NCBI GenBank assembly: GCA_029721435.1
Contig: CM056573.1
Location: forward strand, 3,134,001-3,198,000
From: Gymnothorax reevesii
Taxonomy: Eukaryota > Chordata > Actinopteri > Anguilliformes > Muraenidae
DNA length: 64,000 nt
Direction: 5' to 3'
Below, piece by piece: positions 45,801-58,600 of this stretch (position 1 is its first letter; each line of letters starts with the position of its first letter). Below the pieces are notes generated by a model. The model saw only the letters and a program-made list of their open reading frames with translations. It was not told where the DNA came from and searched no databases. Made by a program: the position numbers and the translations under genes.

Positions 45801-48800
45801 AGCAACGCATAACTGAAAATACTTACAATCCAAGTCCTATAAATATTACAGTAATTATTTACCAATTATGTAATGGTACATTTTTGTCCTCATCACAAAG
45901 CCTTCTGCAAACACCAGCTACAGCCCCATTAATACAGCATCACAGCCAGCGCTCCGCATCCTGCTGTCCAAGCGTTTAAATCAGTGGGGTGTGCCAATCC
46001 CAGAACAGGACGTGTTCGCCATCCTGCAACCCTCAAATCCATCGCCATCGCCGTGACCTGGGAAACGCCCGATAACACACACCGGTGTGGAGAGAAGTGG
46101 AGTGCGACTCGCTCAGTGTTAGAGGGTCCCCTAGGGCACAGACTCACTGTTCGAGCGGTAATGACCCGTTTCTAAGGAAATATCGCTAACTACTGTCAAC
46201 TATAAACCATGAACAAGCGACTGAAATATATTGTCAAAACTTTCCTTTGCATGTCACTTTCTGTTGCTCCAAGATTCAATTACAGCCTGTATTCACAGGA
46301 TTAACAGACGATGCACCTTGTCAACCCACCAACCCAGATTTAGGCAGCAGCGTCCCTGTCTCAAGAATGAAGGCTTTATATGGACAACTGACCCACGAGC
46401 TCATTGTCAGTTACGTCCATTATTGACTGGGAATATAGAACACGTGCGCAGTGATTTGTTTGAACAGATCAGGATTTATAGTGTCAAGAAAGCCAGCAAA
46501 AACAAAAATGTGAAACATACTATGAGACTATGCTTACTTAAGTACTAATTATTTAAAGTTATCCAAGTTAAAATGAGAAGGAAATGACATTACGAAGTAG
46601 AATACATAACCAAGGTGAGAGACAGTTACGTATCTAAAATGAAGCAATAAAATTGCAGTTAGAGCCCACAGTGTACGAGAAAGGTAAAGCAAAAAGACAA
46701 ATCAAATCGTTTGTTAAAAATTTGCTGAAAAAGACAATATCCTGCAAATTTACAATACATTTGAGATCAGATTTTTAAAATGTCAATCATGTCAGTGTAC
46801 TTTTCAAAATCCTATGACCACTTCGATGTTTCAGATCGTACTAATTCTAAAGAAACTGAACTTCCCGTCAGAGCAGCCGCACACCTGCGGGGCAGTGATT
46901 TCGGTAATGTGCCGTTTCGCCCCCTCGACTCAGGCGCCGGTTCTGGTGCACTGATGGAGCTGGGTGTTTACTGGCTCCCCTTGTTTGTGAGCATCGCTGC
47001 ACGCACGACCGAGCATCTGGCCCACCGCTGACAAAGCCGTTAGTTCTCGGACCCCCCTGTTCCTCTCCCACAGCAAAAACAATCCGCTGACTCAGTGCTT
47101 CAAACGCGCAAATGTCAACGGCATCCGTCAACGTCCAGAATGCGGCTGTCGAACCCGTGACCGAGAGAGATGCAGGGTCCGCTGCTTTTCAATGTAATTC
47201 AACGCTTCAGTGATCAATTAAGGTGGTCGGTCAAGCTGTTTAACATTTGGTTTTCTGTATCTAAATTAGACGCCAACTGACACAAAGAAAAGAGTCCTTG
47301 TTGCCGTCTGGCACAAAGGTCTCAGCCAACATGGTCCAAGGACACCTGAAGCAGGACCTTGGAAAAGGACCATCTGAAGCAGCTCTCACACACACAATGC
47401 TCTCCAGGGCTCCTGGGTGACTTTCAGAGATGTTCTCCAATTTCGTAAACCAGTCCCTCCGGTTGCAGGTAAGAGCTTCAGCAATACCAACCACAGGCCA
47501 TAAATCACAGGTCCGCAGTGGTGGGACACACTCAGTGTTGAGCTGTTGAGTCTGTGGCAGACTTTAATCCGCCAAATTCTTCACGTGCCATTACCTTCTC
47601 CCAGGTCTGACCACAGGGCAGCAGCCATCGATAAACCTCGCCAGTGATAAAGTGTTAACTCTCTCCAGTAGCATGAAGAGGCCTGAGGAAAATTAAATGG
47701 CTCTTTGGTTCAGTGGATATGTGCGTACGCGTCGAGCGCAGTGATCCCTCTCATGGCTGTAGATGTCAGAACAATAGCCATTCAACACAAGTATTAATGA
47801 TAAATATCTTCAGCCTCAGCAGCAGATGTGTACACGATAGTTGTGAATTAGCTTCGATCCACCCATGGCTACCGGACACAGCGAAACTAATTTCTCTGAG
47901 GCAATATGATTTTAAAATGTGCACCACAGGATTGTACCGTTTTCATAAGTTCGTGCGACATCATTTACTGGAAATCTGCACAAGAAGCACAACGGGAGCT
48001 GCCAGCGAAAGCCTCGTTAATGTTTGAGAGAGACGCTGGGCCGCAGGTTTCCATAGATGGCGAGAGCTAAGAGCACGCGCTTGGTGAAATTTACTGACAG
48101 CGCTCCTTTCCCTGTTTTTAGCAATAAATAAAAAATGTCACAAACTTGTGGTCCTAATTAGTTATGTCGAAAGACATTTATTTTTTCATTCTCCATTTTA
48201 GTCATTTTAGTCATTTTAGTCCTCCTTTTAATCCATTGCAAGCTTTAGCAGTACATTTACATCTTTGATTTTCAAACTCGTCAAACTAGATTAGACTATC
48301 CACAGTATTCTTTCAACTCATTACCAGCACAGGCATTTTCTTTCGAAAATGTATTTACAGTTTAACTGCATCGCACCTTGGTCTTTATTTCAGAAGACCT
48401 TTCAATTTCATAGAAGACCATGCCCTGAAGTTTATTTATTTATTCTACACACAGATTATCACACTGAGGGGAAGGACTGGTTTCGATAATCCCCATGAAT
48501 GTAACTGTGACAAATTGGTGAACCAACTGAATGTAATTCTGGGAGAAACAGCCGAAGGCGGCAGCGGGAGGGGAGGGATTCTAGTTCTTTGTTTGGCCTC
48601 TTGGCTTCAGGAACACGTTTCCCCTGACAGCCACTGACTGCCAAATCTTATCAATTAATCAAAGGTTGCGATTCATAACACAAATATGTAATAAAGAGTC
48701 CAACTGGCACTGTCCTGCACATACTGCCGGAAAACTGTCTAAAGCCAACAGTCCTTTGCGTCAGAAACACTGATAACAAGTTACTCATTCATTTAACTGA

Positions 48801-48885
48801 GAATTATATGTTGATAAGTCATATGTGTGTTTTGGGCAGTTGACAGTTGCAGTGGTAAAGTTGTGATGGATGGGTGAGCTGTACA

Positions 48886-48998
48886 GGGTGGGGCCCTGCC
48901 TTTCGCCCGGAGTCAGCTGGGATAGGCTCCAGTGCCCCCTGTGACCCCAGTGCGGAAGAAGCGGTTTAGATAATGGAGGGATGGGTGGATGGAGTTGT
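48886..48998 (+). mobile_element. SINE 3' fragment
   Basis: GCCTTTCGCCCGGAGTCAGC, TGGGATAGGCTCCAGTGCCC and GCGGTTTAGATAATGG, then GATGG-rich tail, as in the 3' half of the element at 26101-26325. The tRNA-like head is missing, so the copy is 5'-truncated. Confidence 0.72.
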
Positions 48999-49767
48999 TA
49001 AGTTGTCATAGTTTGTTTATTCTGTCAAATCCAGTCGCAGTCCAGACGGACAGTAAAGCCACAATAAATACAGCTTAGTGAGTCGCTGAGATGCTGATAA
49101 AACAAGTTTTCCTGGTTGACTCAATATACTGAGAGTGACGAGAGGAAAACTGAACATGGATGTGACGTCAAATCCACCAATGAAAATTCTGCCTCTGACA
49201 TCAAACGAGCACGATACTCCCACATAGGGCTCAATATCACTCACCAAACTCTTATCACATTTTACGAAGAAACTGCACCCATTCTGGAGAGTCTACTTCA
49301 TAATCTCTGCTGCATATCTTTATGACATCAGTAACATGCACAGAAGCTCAAAGCCTGCCGACCAATCACAATCATTATCTCCATTATTCTGTACCTGGTA
49401 CTAATGCCATGCAGAGATCAACAGTGATTTCCCTCTGGGCAAAATGCTGGAAGCAAATACGCAGTTACAGGGGCCTTTAAACTTCACAGAATGTTGCAGA
49501 TTTGTGGAGAAAACATCCGCACCCCACCCTGCAATATGAGGGCAGTACAAGATGCTCACAGATTTTGTCTGGTTGAAAATTTGTAAGTTCTTTTTGGAAT
49601 TTGATACAAGCTCACCGGAACAGAATTGGCTACTCCAGTGGAATTATGGGATGATTAATATCAAATGACTTCTTATGCAGTACCCATGAGAGTATTAAAT
49701 ATGCAAAGAGAGAAAGTAGACTCATGTCTACAGGTTAAAGGAGAACAACATTCAGAAGAGATTAACG

Positions 49768-49971
49768 CAGGGGTCCCCAATCTTTCCCAGAAAGGGCCGG
49801 TGTGGGTGAAGACTTTCATTGCTACCAAGCAATTACACACCTGATACTACTAATCAACCCCTGGACTCCTTACTAATGAGCTTGATTAGTAGCATCAGGT
49901 GTGTAGCAGCTTAGCTGCAATGAAAGCCTGCACCCACACCGGCTCTTTCTGGGAAAGATTGGGGACCCCTG
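49768..49971. mobile_element. hAT-type MITE, 204 bp (first of a tandem pair)
   Basis: Terminal inverted repeats CAGGGGTCCCCAATCTTTCC and its complement at the right end (GGGAAAGATTGGGGACCCCT). The interior is also self-complementary (GTGTGGGTG...CACCCACAC, CACACCTGAT...ATCAGGTGTG). The flanks GATTAACG (49760-49767) and GATTAAAG (49972-49979) form an 8-bp duplication with one difference. Confidence 0.9.
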
Positions 49972-49987
49972 GATTAAAGTTTTAAAG

Positions 49988-50191
49988 CAGGGGTCCTCAA
50001 TCTTTCCCAGAAAGGGCCAGTGTGGGTGCAGGCTTTCAATCTAACCAAGCCGTTGCACATCTGTCTCTACTAATCAGGGTCTTCAGCAAAGACTCCAAGG
50101 GTTAATTAGTGATGTCAGGTGTGTGACTGCTGGGTTAGAATGAAAGCCTGCACCCACACCGGCCCTTTCTGGGAAAGATTGAGGACCCCTG
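49988..50191. mobile_element. hAT-type MITE, 204 bp (second of a tandem pair)
   Basis: Same family and same orientation as 49768-49971, starting 16 bp after it ends. The ends are CAGGGGTCCTCAATCTTTCC and GGGAAAGATTGAGGACCCCT. The flanks TTTTAAAG (49980-49987) and TTTTGAAG (50192-50199) form its own 8-bp duplication with one difference, so the two copies are separate insertions rather than one duplication. Confidence 0.9.
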
Positions 50192-51599
50192 TTTTGAAGG
50201 AACACAAACAGTGGGCAATGACACTGCTAAAACCAAAAAAAATTTGGCCAATTTTGTTCATGTTTGGCGCTGGTGGAAATTGCTTGTTTATTTTGTGGAT
50301 TATCGTAGCCATCTCTGTGCTGACAAAAACAAGTCACTTACATAAGGCAGGACTCATTGTATACGTTTGTTGTTTTTTAAGAATCCATTTTGTTTGCGCA
50401 AACTGTGAGACGGTTGTTTGAAAGCGGTCATCTCTGGCCATTACTGTAAGCAGTAAAAGGCGAACATGTCTCACAACAGCAATGCAGCAGCATTCGGCAA
50501 AGAGGACGCCAATGAGCAACACTCAGAAATACGGTGTACTCTCTGTGGGTAACTGCTAAAGCTCAGCGCGGCTGAAGAAAGTGACTTGAATTTTGCGAGC
50601 CGTCGAATTTCACTCAAGAATCTCTCCAAACCAAAGAGGATCCACAACACGCGCTTAGGCGGGGCAGTGTTCGTATGCTTAATACAAAAAATGCCAATTT
50701 TTCCTGTTGTGTATGAGCCTATTTAAGGCTTAATAACAGTATTTGTGCCAAAGAGACTGTGGAAAATTATGCCAGGGAAGCAAGACATTTGGAAATTCAA
50801 TATATATAATGAAACATGTTTTGAAAACTTTGACCCCCAAAATCAGAACAGTGTTATTTAGTGATTTAAGGTTCTCCTTGCACACAGGTCTTCAACTGCA
50901 GAATTATTTAGCAATTAAATTTTGAACTTTACAGAAGGCGGGTCTATATTTGTACAATGGGGTTTGGAGACTATTTTACACAGACCACAGCAGGGCTGCA
51001 GGGCCAGACCAGGCTAACGAGAGACACGGACAGAACTGAACTCCAGCAGCTGCCTGTCGGATAAGGCTGAGCCTGCGCAAACGCACTCTGACTCATGACC
51101 GACACTGAATCACTGCTGGTTTCTTCCTAAGTGGCGATGCACCAGTGCGAGTGTGTCATCTGTGGGAGAGTTACCATAGAAACCACCAATGCAGATTTCT
51201 CCAGGCTATAATTACAATAATAAAATGGGCAATTCTTAGCTTGCTGAAATTAATACTGTCCTCAACCACAAACATCATTTGGTTGCATCTGTTGTGGTAA
51301 AAGACAAGTGTGACAGAGGAAAGGTAGATAAAGATGAGTAATTAGTGGACGTTCTCAGGTCCCCTGCAGAGACAACAGGAAATGGTGCCAGATGAAAAGC
51401 AATCAGCCCTTTTGCATGTGGAGTTATGCGATTTCTTTTATTTATTTTTTTTACCGTTGAGGATACAGCCACTGAAGTTAAGTGATTTTCAGTTAGAGTT
51501 CTTACCTAAAATCTGCAAGAAAAAAAGATGCAGAGAGACCAGGGTGCAGCGTTATTGTTCTTTAATCATAACTCAATGAGTGCAGCACATGGCAATATA

Positions 51600-52100
51600 T
51601 ACAATACATGCTGCATACAGGTCACTATATGCCTTTCACATAAAGCAAAGGACCAACCCCCCCCCCCCCCCCTCCCCCCTTCTCCTCCCACCATCTCACA
51701 GAGAGCCTGAATTCTTGTAGTCATGGATTCAACAAAAAAGCTGGAAAACCATCCGCTACAGACTCTGATCCTTGTTGACATGATTGCATCACCAGCTGCT
51801 GCAGATTTATCAACTGAACATTCGTGCTGCAGATCTCTAACTCCTGCACACCGCACAGGTGCGCCACCAAACCCAAATCCGGTGACTGCGGAGCCCAGGG
51901 CAGAACACTGACCTCACTGACCTGTTCTACACTGTACTGCTCAGTAATCTGAGTAACTGTTAGCTTAGACAAGTCTAGCCATTCTGCGCAGACCACTATC
52001 ATTAAAACACATTTCCGCCCACGCAACTGCCACTCAGGGATTTTCATCATTTCCTTTGCACCAGTTCTTGTACACTTTAGAGCGGTGCTGGTCACCAGTC
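51600..52100 (-). pseudogene. Tc1-like transposase C-terminal fragment
   Basis: On the minus strand 51903-51720 reads VLPWAPQSPDLGLVAHLCGV and then ICSTNVQLINLQQL. This is the end of a Tc1/mariner transposase catalytic domain, followed at DNA level by the CATGTCAACA...GTTGAATCCATGACTACAAG stretch typical of the family. The position of the third catalytic acid (normally SPDLNPIEH) reads Ala instead of Glu. Upstream transposase similarity is not clear to me. A poly-C/poly-G run at 51657-51680 sits downstream. Confidence 0.7.
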
Positions 52101-53716
52101 AGAAGATACTGGATAAAGCAGGATTTCATCGCAACCCTAAGCCGGCACACTTGACTCAACCAATCAGCCGCTGAGCAGGATCTGAAGCGTGTGAGTGAGG
52201 AATGATTCGCTGGGGTTCTGCCTCCTGAAAACCAGCTGGACGACAGATCTCCATGAACAGGGATGGATGACCTTTGTGTGTGTGAATCCCAGGAAATCAT
52301 CACTTCCTCAGATACTGAACCAGCCCGCCTACCACCAAAAATAACTCCAACATTACAGTCACATGAACCACATCTCTTAACCATTCTGATATTTGGTCTG
52401 ACCAACAACTGAGCGCTTCAGGCCATTAGAGGCTCTGTCCACTCCTCTCGATATTAACATTATAAAGAGGGCAAAGGTCATGATGTGCTTCTCCATCAAA
52501 TCCCTTTTTTTAAGTACTCGTTTGCTGTTAAACCCACAAAGTTCTTCAGTTTGGAACATGAGCTGAAGTTTCACTCAGTGACCGCGCTCCGCGATACAGG
52601 CCCCAGACGCTGATGCAAATATTTGCAGGGCATCAGGGCTCCACAGCTGCTGCAGAGTATAAATACGCCTCTTGCTAACGGTCTCCCGGGCCGAGCTAAA
52701 CACACAGGAAAGGCCACAGATGCCCTTTGCTTAATATATTCCAACAGTAAGAGGCCCCCAGTAAAACAGCGCAAAACTAAACTGCAGACCGCGACTGATG
52801 TTGAATCCAACCTCAGAATAACAAACCGCATGGAGACGGGACAAGAACAGTCCCCACGACTACTCTACTGACGCCCCGATATAAGCCACATCACAACCGG
52901 TTCATTAGGCAGAGGCTTTCGTTCAAACCAATTTGAGGTATATGCAGATCAAAGGTCATATGAACAACGCAACACAAGTTAAAAGAGGCGTAATACTCTT
53001 CAAAGGATAAACAAGATAACATCAAGTCTACTTCATACGGTAAGCATATCATAACCTCAAAATTAGGCACGATTACAATATGGCTTATTGCATCATGCAT
53101 AAATGCAGATGCTACATGAAATATGAGAGGGCCACAGATAGATGCGGATCCAGGAGATCAACAAGCACCTGCTAAATGAGGGACTTCAGACTGGAATGAA
53201 CATCCTAGTGAAGGAGGATCAGGTGCCTCCTGAACACTGACGGGAGACGATCCGCTGCGTCTGCGGTAAACCCTGGTTCCACAAATGGCTACAGCGGAAG
53301 AGAATCTTCAATCCTTGAGTAAGTCTTTTCATCAATACCAATTACCTGTAATATAGAACCAGCAAATGGGGGAGACTGTGGCACCACTGGGCGACCACCT
53401 GTTAGCGAAGAAAGGCCACCTTCTGTCCGAAGTGCTTCAGAAGGAAAGCAGAGAGGATATCGCCTTTCCCCTGGGGGAATCGCTCGAGTCGGAGAGGCAG
53501 CTGTCCTGTGGAGCTGTACTCACAGCCCGACGGACCATGAGCTCCAACTGTACAGCTGACCACATGACAAATAACACAGAGAGAGGCTCCCCACATCGAG
53601 ATCGAGGTCCATCTGTGCAACTCGGCGCCGAGCCGCTTGGTAAATACAAAGCAATTAGCATAGTTCTCAAGCCCAATACTGAACTGTGAGCATCCGCTAA
53701 CTACACTCTCTTACAA

Positions 53717-53737
53717 CCACACACACACACACACACA
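53717..53737. repeat. (CA)n microsatellite
   Basis: About ten CA dinucleotides. Confidence 0.9.
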
Positions 53738-54670
53738 AGCACTTTAAGGGTAAGGATTCATCAGGAGCGCATCAGAGGAACGTTCATCAGGATGTTGACA
53801 TTCATTCTGAAGCTCTCTGCTGACAACTGAGACAAATTCTGAAGAAAGGAACCCAGTGCGCTTAGGAGGGGGACAACATCAGGAAACCAACACTTCAAAC
53901 CCTCAATAAATGTGGCACTGAATCAAAACTCTAAACCCCTTGTTTTACCTCTGTCAGACATGTTGCGCTCTCAGGCAGGACTCCTCTTAATTAAGCAAGA
54001 GCTGCACATTAAGTGTGTGAGATAAATGACACTCCCAATGAACAGTTATTCCAGTCCTTGATAAGAAGCAGAAGTGTTGTATTTAATAGCACAGATTTCC
54101 GGGTTGATCAAGGTCCGCAAACACGACAGTATCTGCAGTGGCGAACGAGGCCACATGCTGGGATAGGGGGCTCCAGGTTGAAGCATTTTTTGAACAAATA
54201 CCTAATTTAACAATATGATACCACAGTGCGGTCCTGCCTCTATTTTCCAGTGGAACGACAGGGAGACGGTCCGATGAGACGCCTGTGTTCTCCTCAGCAC
54301 AGTGAGCCGAGCGCAGCCCTGATTCCTGGTATGTGCTTCGGAGCTCACCGTTCAGCCGATCTCACTCATGTCTGGGCATGAGGGGCAGTGGAGTTTCAAA
54401 CAACTCAAACTTCGCTATAGAGCCGACTGCCCCTGCAGGAACGAACACGGGGGCGGCGACAGCAGCTGTGATTATTTTCATCCATCCTCAATCCAGGTGT
54501 CTGCGCTAAAATGCAAGGATGTCGTAACGTGTTTTCCCTTCCAAGTCTTGTTTTCATGTTTCCGGGTGATTTGCACTTCCTGTTCATGTCTGTTAAAGGA
54601 ATTTTGATTTTACATTCCAAGTATTACTTTCACAAGAGAAAACTCAAGACGACTCAGGGAAAAAAAACCA

Positions 54671-55232
54671 GTTGGAGGCAGAGAAGTTAATATCCAAGCC
54701 AAAGTCCGTTTACTCTTTTGCAAAAAAGGATCCCCACATACAGAAGCTCAGGTCAAAGTGGAGGATACACAATTAGAAAGTTCTCTAGTATTTGTAGGAA
54801 TACTCCATGGGGTTCTCCTCCCCCCGTGCTGATTTACACATCACGCAAGCCTTGCGTCACACGCAACTGAGTCAAGTTGGTACATAACCACGTCAAGTTG
54901 TCTAGGGATACACACACACATCTTGCCAGGGAGGAGAGCACCTGCCTTCTCTCTCAGCTCTGGCTCCAGCTTATCTTGTTATGGATTCCAGAGCTTTCTA
55001 TGAACACATAAACTTAAACATCTTGCCCTTGGTACAGACGTTCAAGTTGTCATGACTTTAGATAGGCTACATGTCATGACACACCAGTAGAGTTATGCAG
55101 GCCCCTGCTAAATCAGAAATATGCAAGCACACACACACTCTAGGCCTATGAAGTTGTGAACTAAAACAGAATTTGAGCAAGCAAGGATAAGCAATTAATA
55201 ATAATTAAATTAATCAATAAAAAATGTTTCCA
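54671..55232 (-). mobile_element. Possible retroviral-type 3' LTR
   Basis: On the minus strand a polypurine run (GGGAGGGGAC, 55236-55245) is followed by TGTGGAAACA. The interval ends about 560 bp later with TCTCTGCCTCCAAC. Purine tract plus TG start is the arrangement expected at a 3' LTR. No second LTR, target duplication or internal gene was found, so this is tentative. Confidence 0.35.
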
Positions 55233-55689
55233 CAATGTCCCCTCCCACGTGTCTGTGTTTTGCTCCCACTCTGTTTGTCTAGTGCCCCTTAACTGCACCT
55301 CATCATTCTGTTAGGTCTTCCTCATGCCGTCTCGCTTCGCACCCGGCATCGCAGTGTTTGTCCCCACCTGCTGTGTTCATGCATTTGCTTCGCCTGTGTG
55401 TTTGTATATATATATATTCCCCTTTTCCTTTAGTCTGCTGGGTGATTCCTATGTTTCCTGTTGTCTGATGCTGCTGTTTTTCCGTCCGCTTAGTGTTTCA
55501 TCCGTTTCCCGGAGTTCTATCTCCCAGTTAATTCCTGATCTCCCTGGTCTGACACGTCCACCGAACCTGACTCGGTACCGCATTCTTTCCGCTCAGCATT
55601 CGAACCCTGCCAGTCCCACTACCACAGCTGACCGCGATTCGGTATCTACGTCCGAGATGAATACTCTGGTTTGGGAACTGCACGGGTGT

Positions 55690-58600
55690 CTGCACTGGAG
55701 CGCTCCGCGTGTCCTGTCTGCACTGCAGCACTCAGTGTGTCCTGTCTGCATTGGAGCACTCAGTGTGTCCTGTCTGCACTGGAGCACTCAGTGTGTCCTG
55801 TCTGCACTGGAGCACTCCGCCTGTCCTGTCTGCACTGGAGCAGTCAGTGTGTCCTGACTGCACTGGAGCACTCCGCTTGTCCTGACTGCACTGGAGCACT
55901 CCGTGTGTCCTGCCTGCACTGCAGCACTCCGCGTGTCCTGCCTGCACTGGAGCACTCCGCGTGTCCTGTCTGCACTGGAGCACTCAGTGTGTCCTGTCTG
56001 CACTGGAGCACTCAGTGTGTCCTGTCTGCACTGGAGCACTCAATGTGTCCTGTCTGCACTGAAGCACTCAGTGTGTCCTGACTGCACTGGAGCACTCCGC
56101 GTGTCCTGACTGCACTGGAGCACTCCGCGTGTCCTGACTGCACTGGAGCACTCCGCGTGTCCTGACTGCACTGGAGCACTCCGCGTGTCCTGACTGCACT
56201 GGAGCACTCCGCGTGTCCTGACTGCACTGGAGCACTCCGCGTGTCCTGACTGCACTGGAGCACTCAGTGTGTCCTGTCTGCACTGGAGCACTCAGCGTGT
56301 CCTGTCTGCACTGGAGCACTCCGCGTGTCCTGTCTGCACTGGAGCACTCCGCGTGTCCTGTCTGCACTGGAGCACTCCGCGTGTCCTGTCTGCACTGGAG
56401 CACTCCGCGTGTCCTGCCTGCACTGGAGCACTCCACGTGTCCTGCCTGCACTGGAGCACTCCACGTGTCCTGCCTGCACTGGAGCACTCCACGTGTCCTG
56501 CCTGCACTGGAGCACTCAGTGTGTCCTGTCTGCACTGGAGAACTCCGCGTGTCCTGTCTGCACTGGAGCACTCCGCGTGTCCTGTCTGCACTGGAGCACT
56601 CAGTGTGTCCTGCCTGCACTGCAGCACTCCGCGTGTCCTGCCTGCACTGGAGCACTCCGCGTGTCCTGCCTGCACTGGAGCACTCCGCGTGTCCTGTCTG
56701 CACTGGAGCACTCCGCGTGTCCTGTCTGCACTGGAGCACTCCGCGTGTCCTGTCTGCACTGGAGCACTCCGCGTGTCCTGCCTGCACTGGAGCACTCCAC
56801 GTGTCCTGCCTGCACTGGAGCACTCCGCGTGTCCTGCCTGCACTGGAGCACTCCGCGTGTCCTGCCTGCACTGGAGCACTCAGTGTGTCCTGTCTGCACT
56901 GGAGAACTCCGCGTGTCCTGTCTGCACTGGAGCACTCCGCGTGTCCTGCCTGCACTGGAGCACTCAGTGTGTCCTGTCTGCACTGGAGAACTCCGCGTGT
57001 CCTGTCTGCACTAGAGCACTCCGCGTGTCCTGTCTGCACTGGAGCACTCAGTGTGTCCTGTCTGCACTGGAGCACTCCGCGTGTCCTGTCTGCACTGGAG
57101 CACTCCGCGTGTCCTGTCTGCACTGGAGCACTCAGTGTGTCCTGTCTGCACTGGAGCACTCCGCATGTCCTGTCTGCACTGGAGCACTCCGCGTGTCCTG
57201 TCTGCACTGGAGCACTCCGCGTGTCCTGTCTGCACTGGAGCACTCCGCGTATCCTGCCTGCACTAAGGCACTCCGCGTGTCCTGTCTGCACTGGAGCACT
57301 CCGCCTGTCCTGTCTGCACTGGAGCACTCAGCGTGTCCTGTCTGCACTGGAGCACTCAGCGTGTCCTGTCTGCACTGGAGCACTCAGCGTGTCCTGTCTG
57401 CACTGGAGCACTCAGCGTGTCCTGTCTGCACTGCAGCACTCCACGTGTCCTGCCTGCACTGGAGCACTCCACGTGTCCTGTCTGCACTGGAGCACTCCGC
57501 ATGTCCTGTCTGCACTGGAGCACTCCGCCTGTCCTGTCTGCACTGGAGCACTCAGTGTGTCCTGTCTGCACTGGAGCACTCCGCGTGTCCTGTCTGCACT
57601 GGAGCACTCCGCGTGTCCTGTCTGCACTGGAGCACTCCGCGTGTCCTGTCTGCACTGGAGCACTCCGCCTGTCCTGTCTGCACTGGAGCACTCAGTGTGT
57701 CCTGTCTGCACTGGAGCACTCCGCGTGTTCTGTCTGCACTGGAGCACTCCGCGTGTTCTGTCTGCACTGGAGCACTCCGCGTGTTCTGTCTGCACTGGAG
57801 CACTCCGCGTGTCCTGTCTGCACTGGAGCACTCCGCGTGTCCTGTCTGCACTGGAGCACTCCGCGTGTCCTGTCTGCACTGGAGCACTCAGTGTGTCCTG
57901 TCTGCACTGGAGCACTCCGCGTGTCCTGTCTGCACTGGAGCACTCCGCGTGTCCTGTCTGCACCGGAGCACTCCGCGTGTCCTGTCTGCACTGGAGCACT
58001 CCGCGTGTCCTGTCTGCACCGGAGCACTCAGTGTGTCCTGGCTGCACCGGAGCACTCCGCGTGTCCTGTCTGCACCGGAGCACTCAGTGTGTCCTGTCTG
58101 CACCGGAGCACTCCGCGTGTCCTGTCTGCACTGGAGCACTCCGCCTGTCCTGTCTGCACTGGAGCACTCCGCCTGTCCTGACTGCACTGGAGAACTCCGC
58201 GTGTCCTGCCTGTACTGCAGCACTCTGGGTGTCCTGTCTGCACTGGAGCACTCCGCGTGTCCTGCCTGCACTGGAGCACTCCGCGTGTCCTGTCTGCACT
58301 GGAGCACTCCGTGTGTCCTGTCTGCACTGGAGAACTCCGCGTGTCCTGTCTGCACTGGAGCACTCCGCGTGTCCTGACTGCACTGGAGCACTCCGTGTGT
58401 CCTGACTGCACTGGAGCGCTCCGCGTGTCCTGACTGCACTGGAGCGCTCCGCGTGTCCTGACTGCACTGGGGCACTCCGCGTATCCTGACTGCACTGGAG
58501 CACTCCGCGTGTCCTGACTGCACTGGAGCACTCAGTGTGCCCTGACTGCACTGGAGCGCTCCGCGTGTCCTGTCTGCACTGGAGCACTCAGTGTGACCTG

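Larger units (their letters stand above)
41307..49767 (-). other. arhgef10 large intron, 3' portion
   Basis: No coding exon recognised. It contains a (TTTA)n microsatellite at 42812-42835, a SINE 3' fragment at 48886-48998 and a stretch near 44970-45120 with GTTTGTTTGTTAACACTTT, typical of interspersed fish repeats. The 148-codon plus-strand ORF at 45207-45653 has no recognisable domain and is probably chance. Confidence 0.5.
50200..54665 (-). other. arhgef10 large intron, middle portion
   Basis: Apart from the Tc1 fragment and simple repeats listed separately, nothing recognisable. ORFs of 60-125 codons occur on both strands without family features. Confidence 0.45.

Noticed and set aside
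56068..57327. 419-codon minus-strand ORF with the repeated motif QCRQDTRSAPVQTGHAECSS
   Set aside because: Same minisatellite artefact; 28-residue period equals three repeat units, with no start context or domain.
56267..58405. 712-codon plus-strand ORF of Cys/Leu/Trp-rich repeats
   Set aside because: It is wholly within the 28-bp minisatellite. Other frames and the opposite strand are equally open because the unit has no stops, and it lies in an arhgef10 intron.
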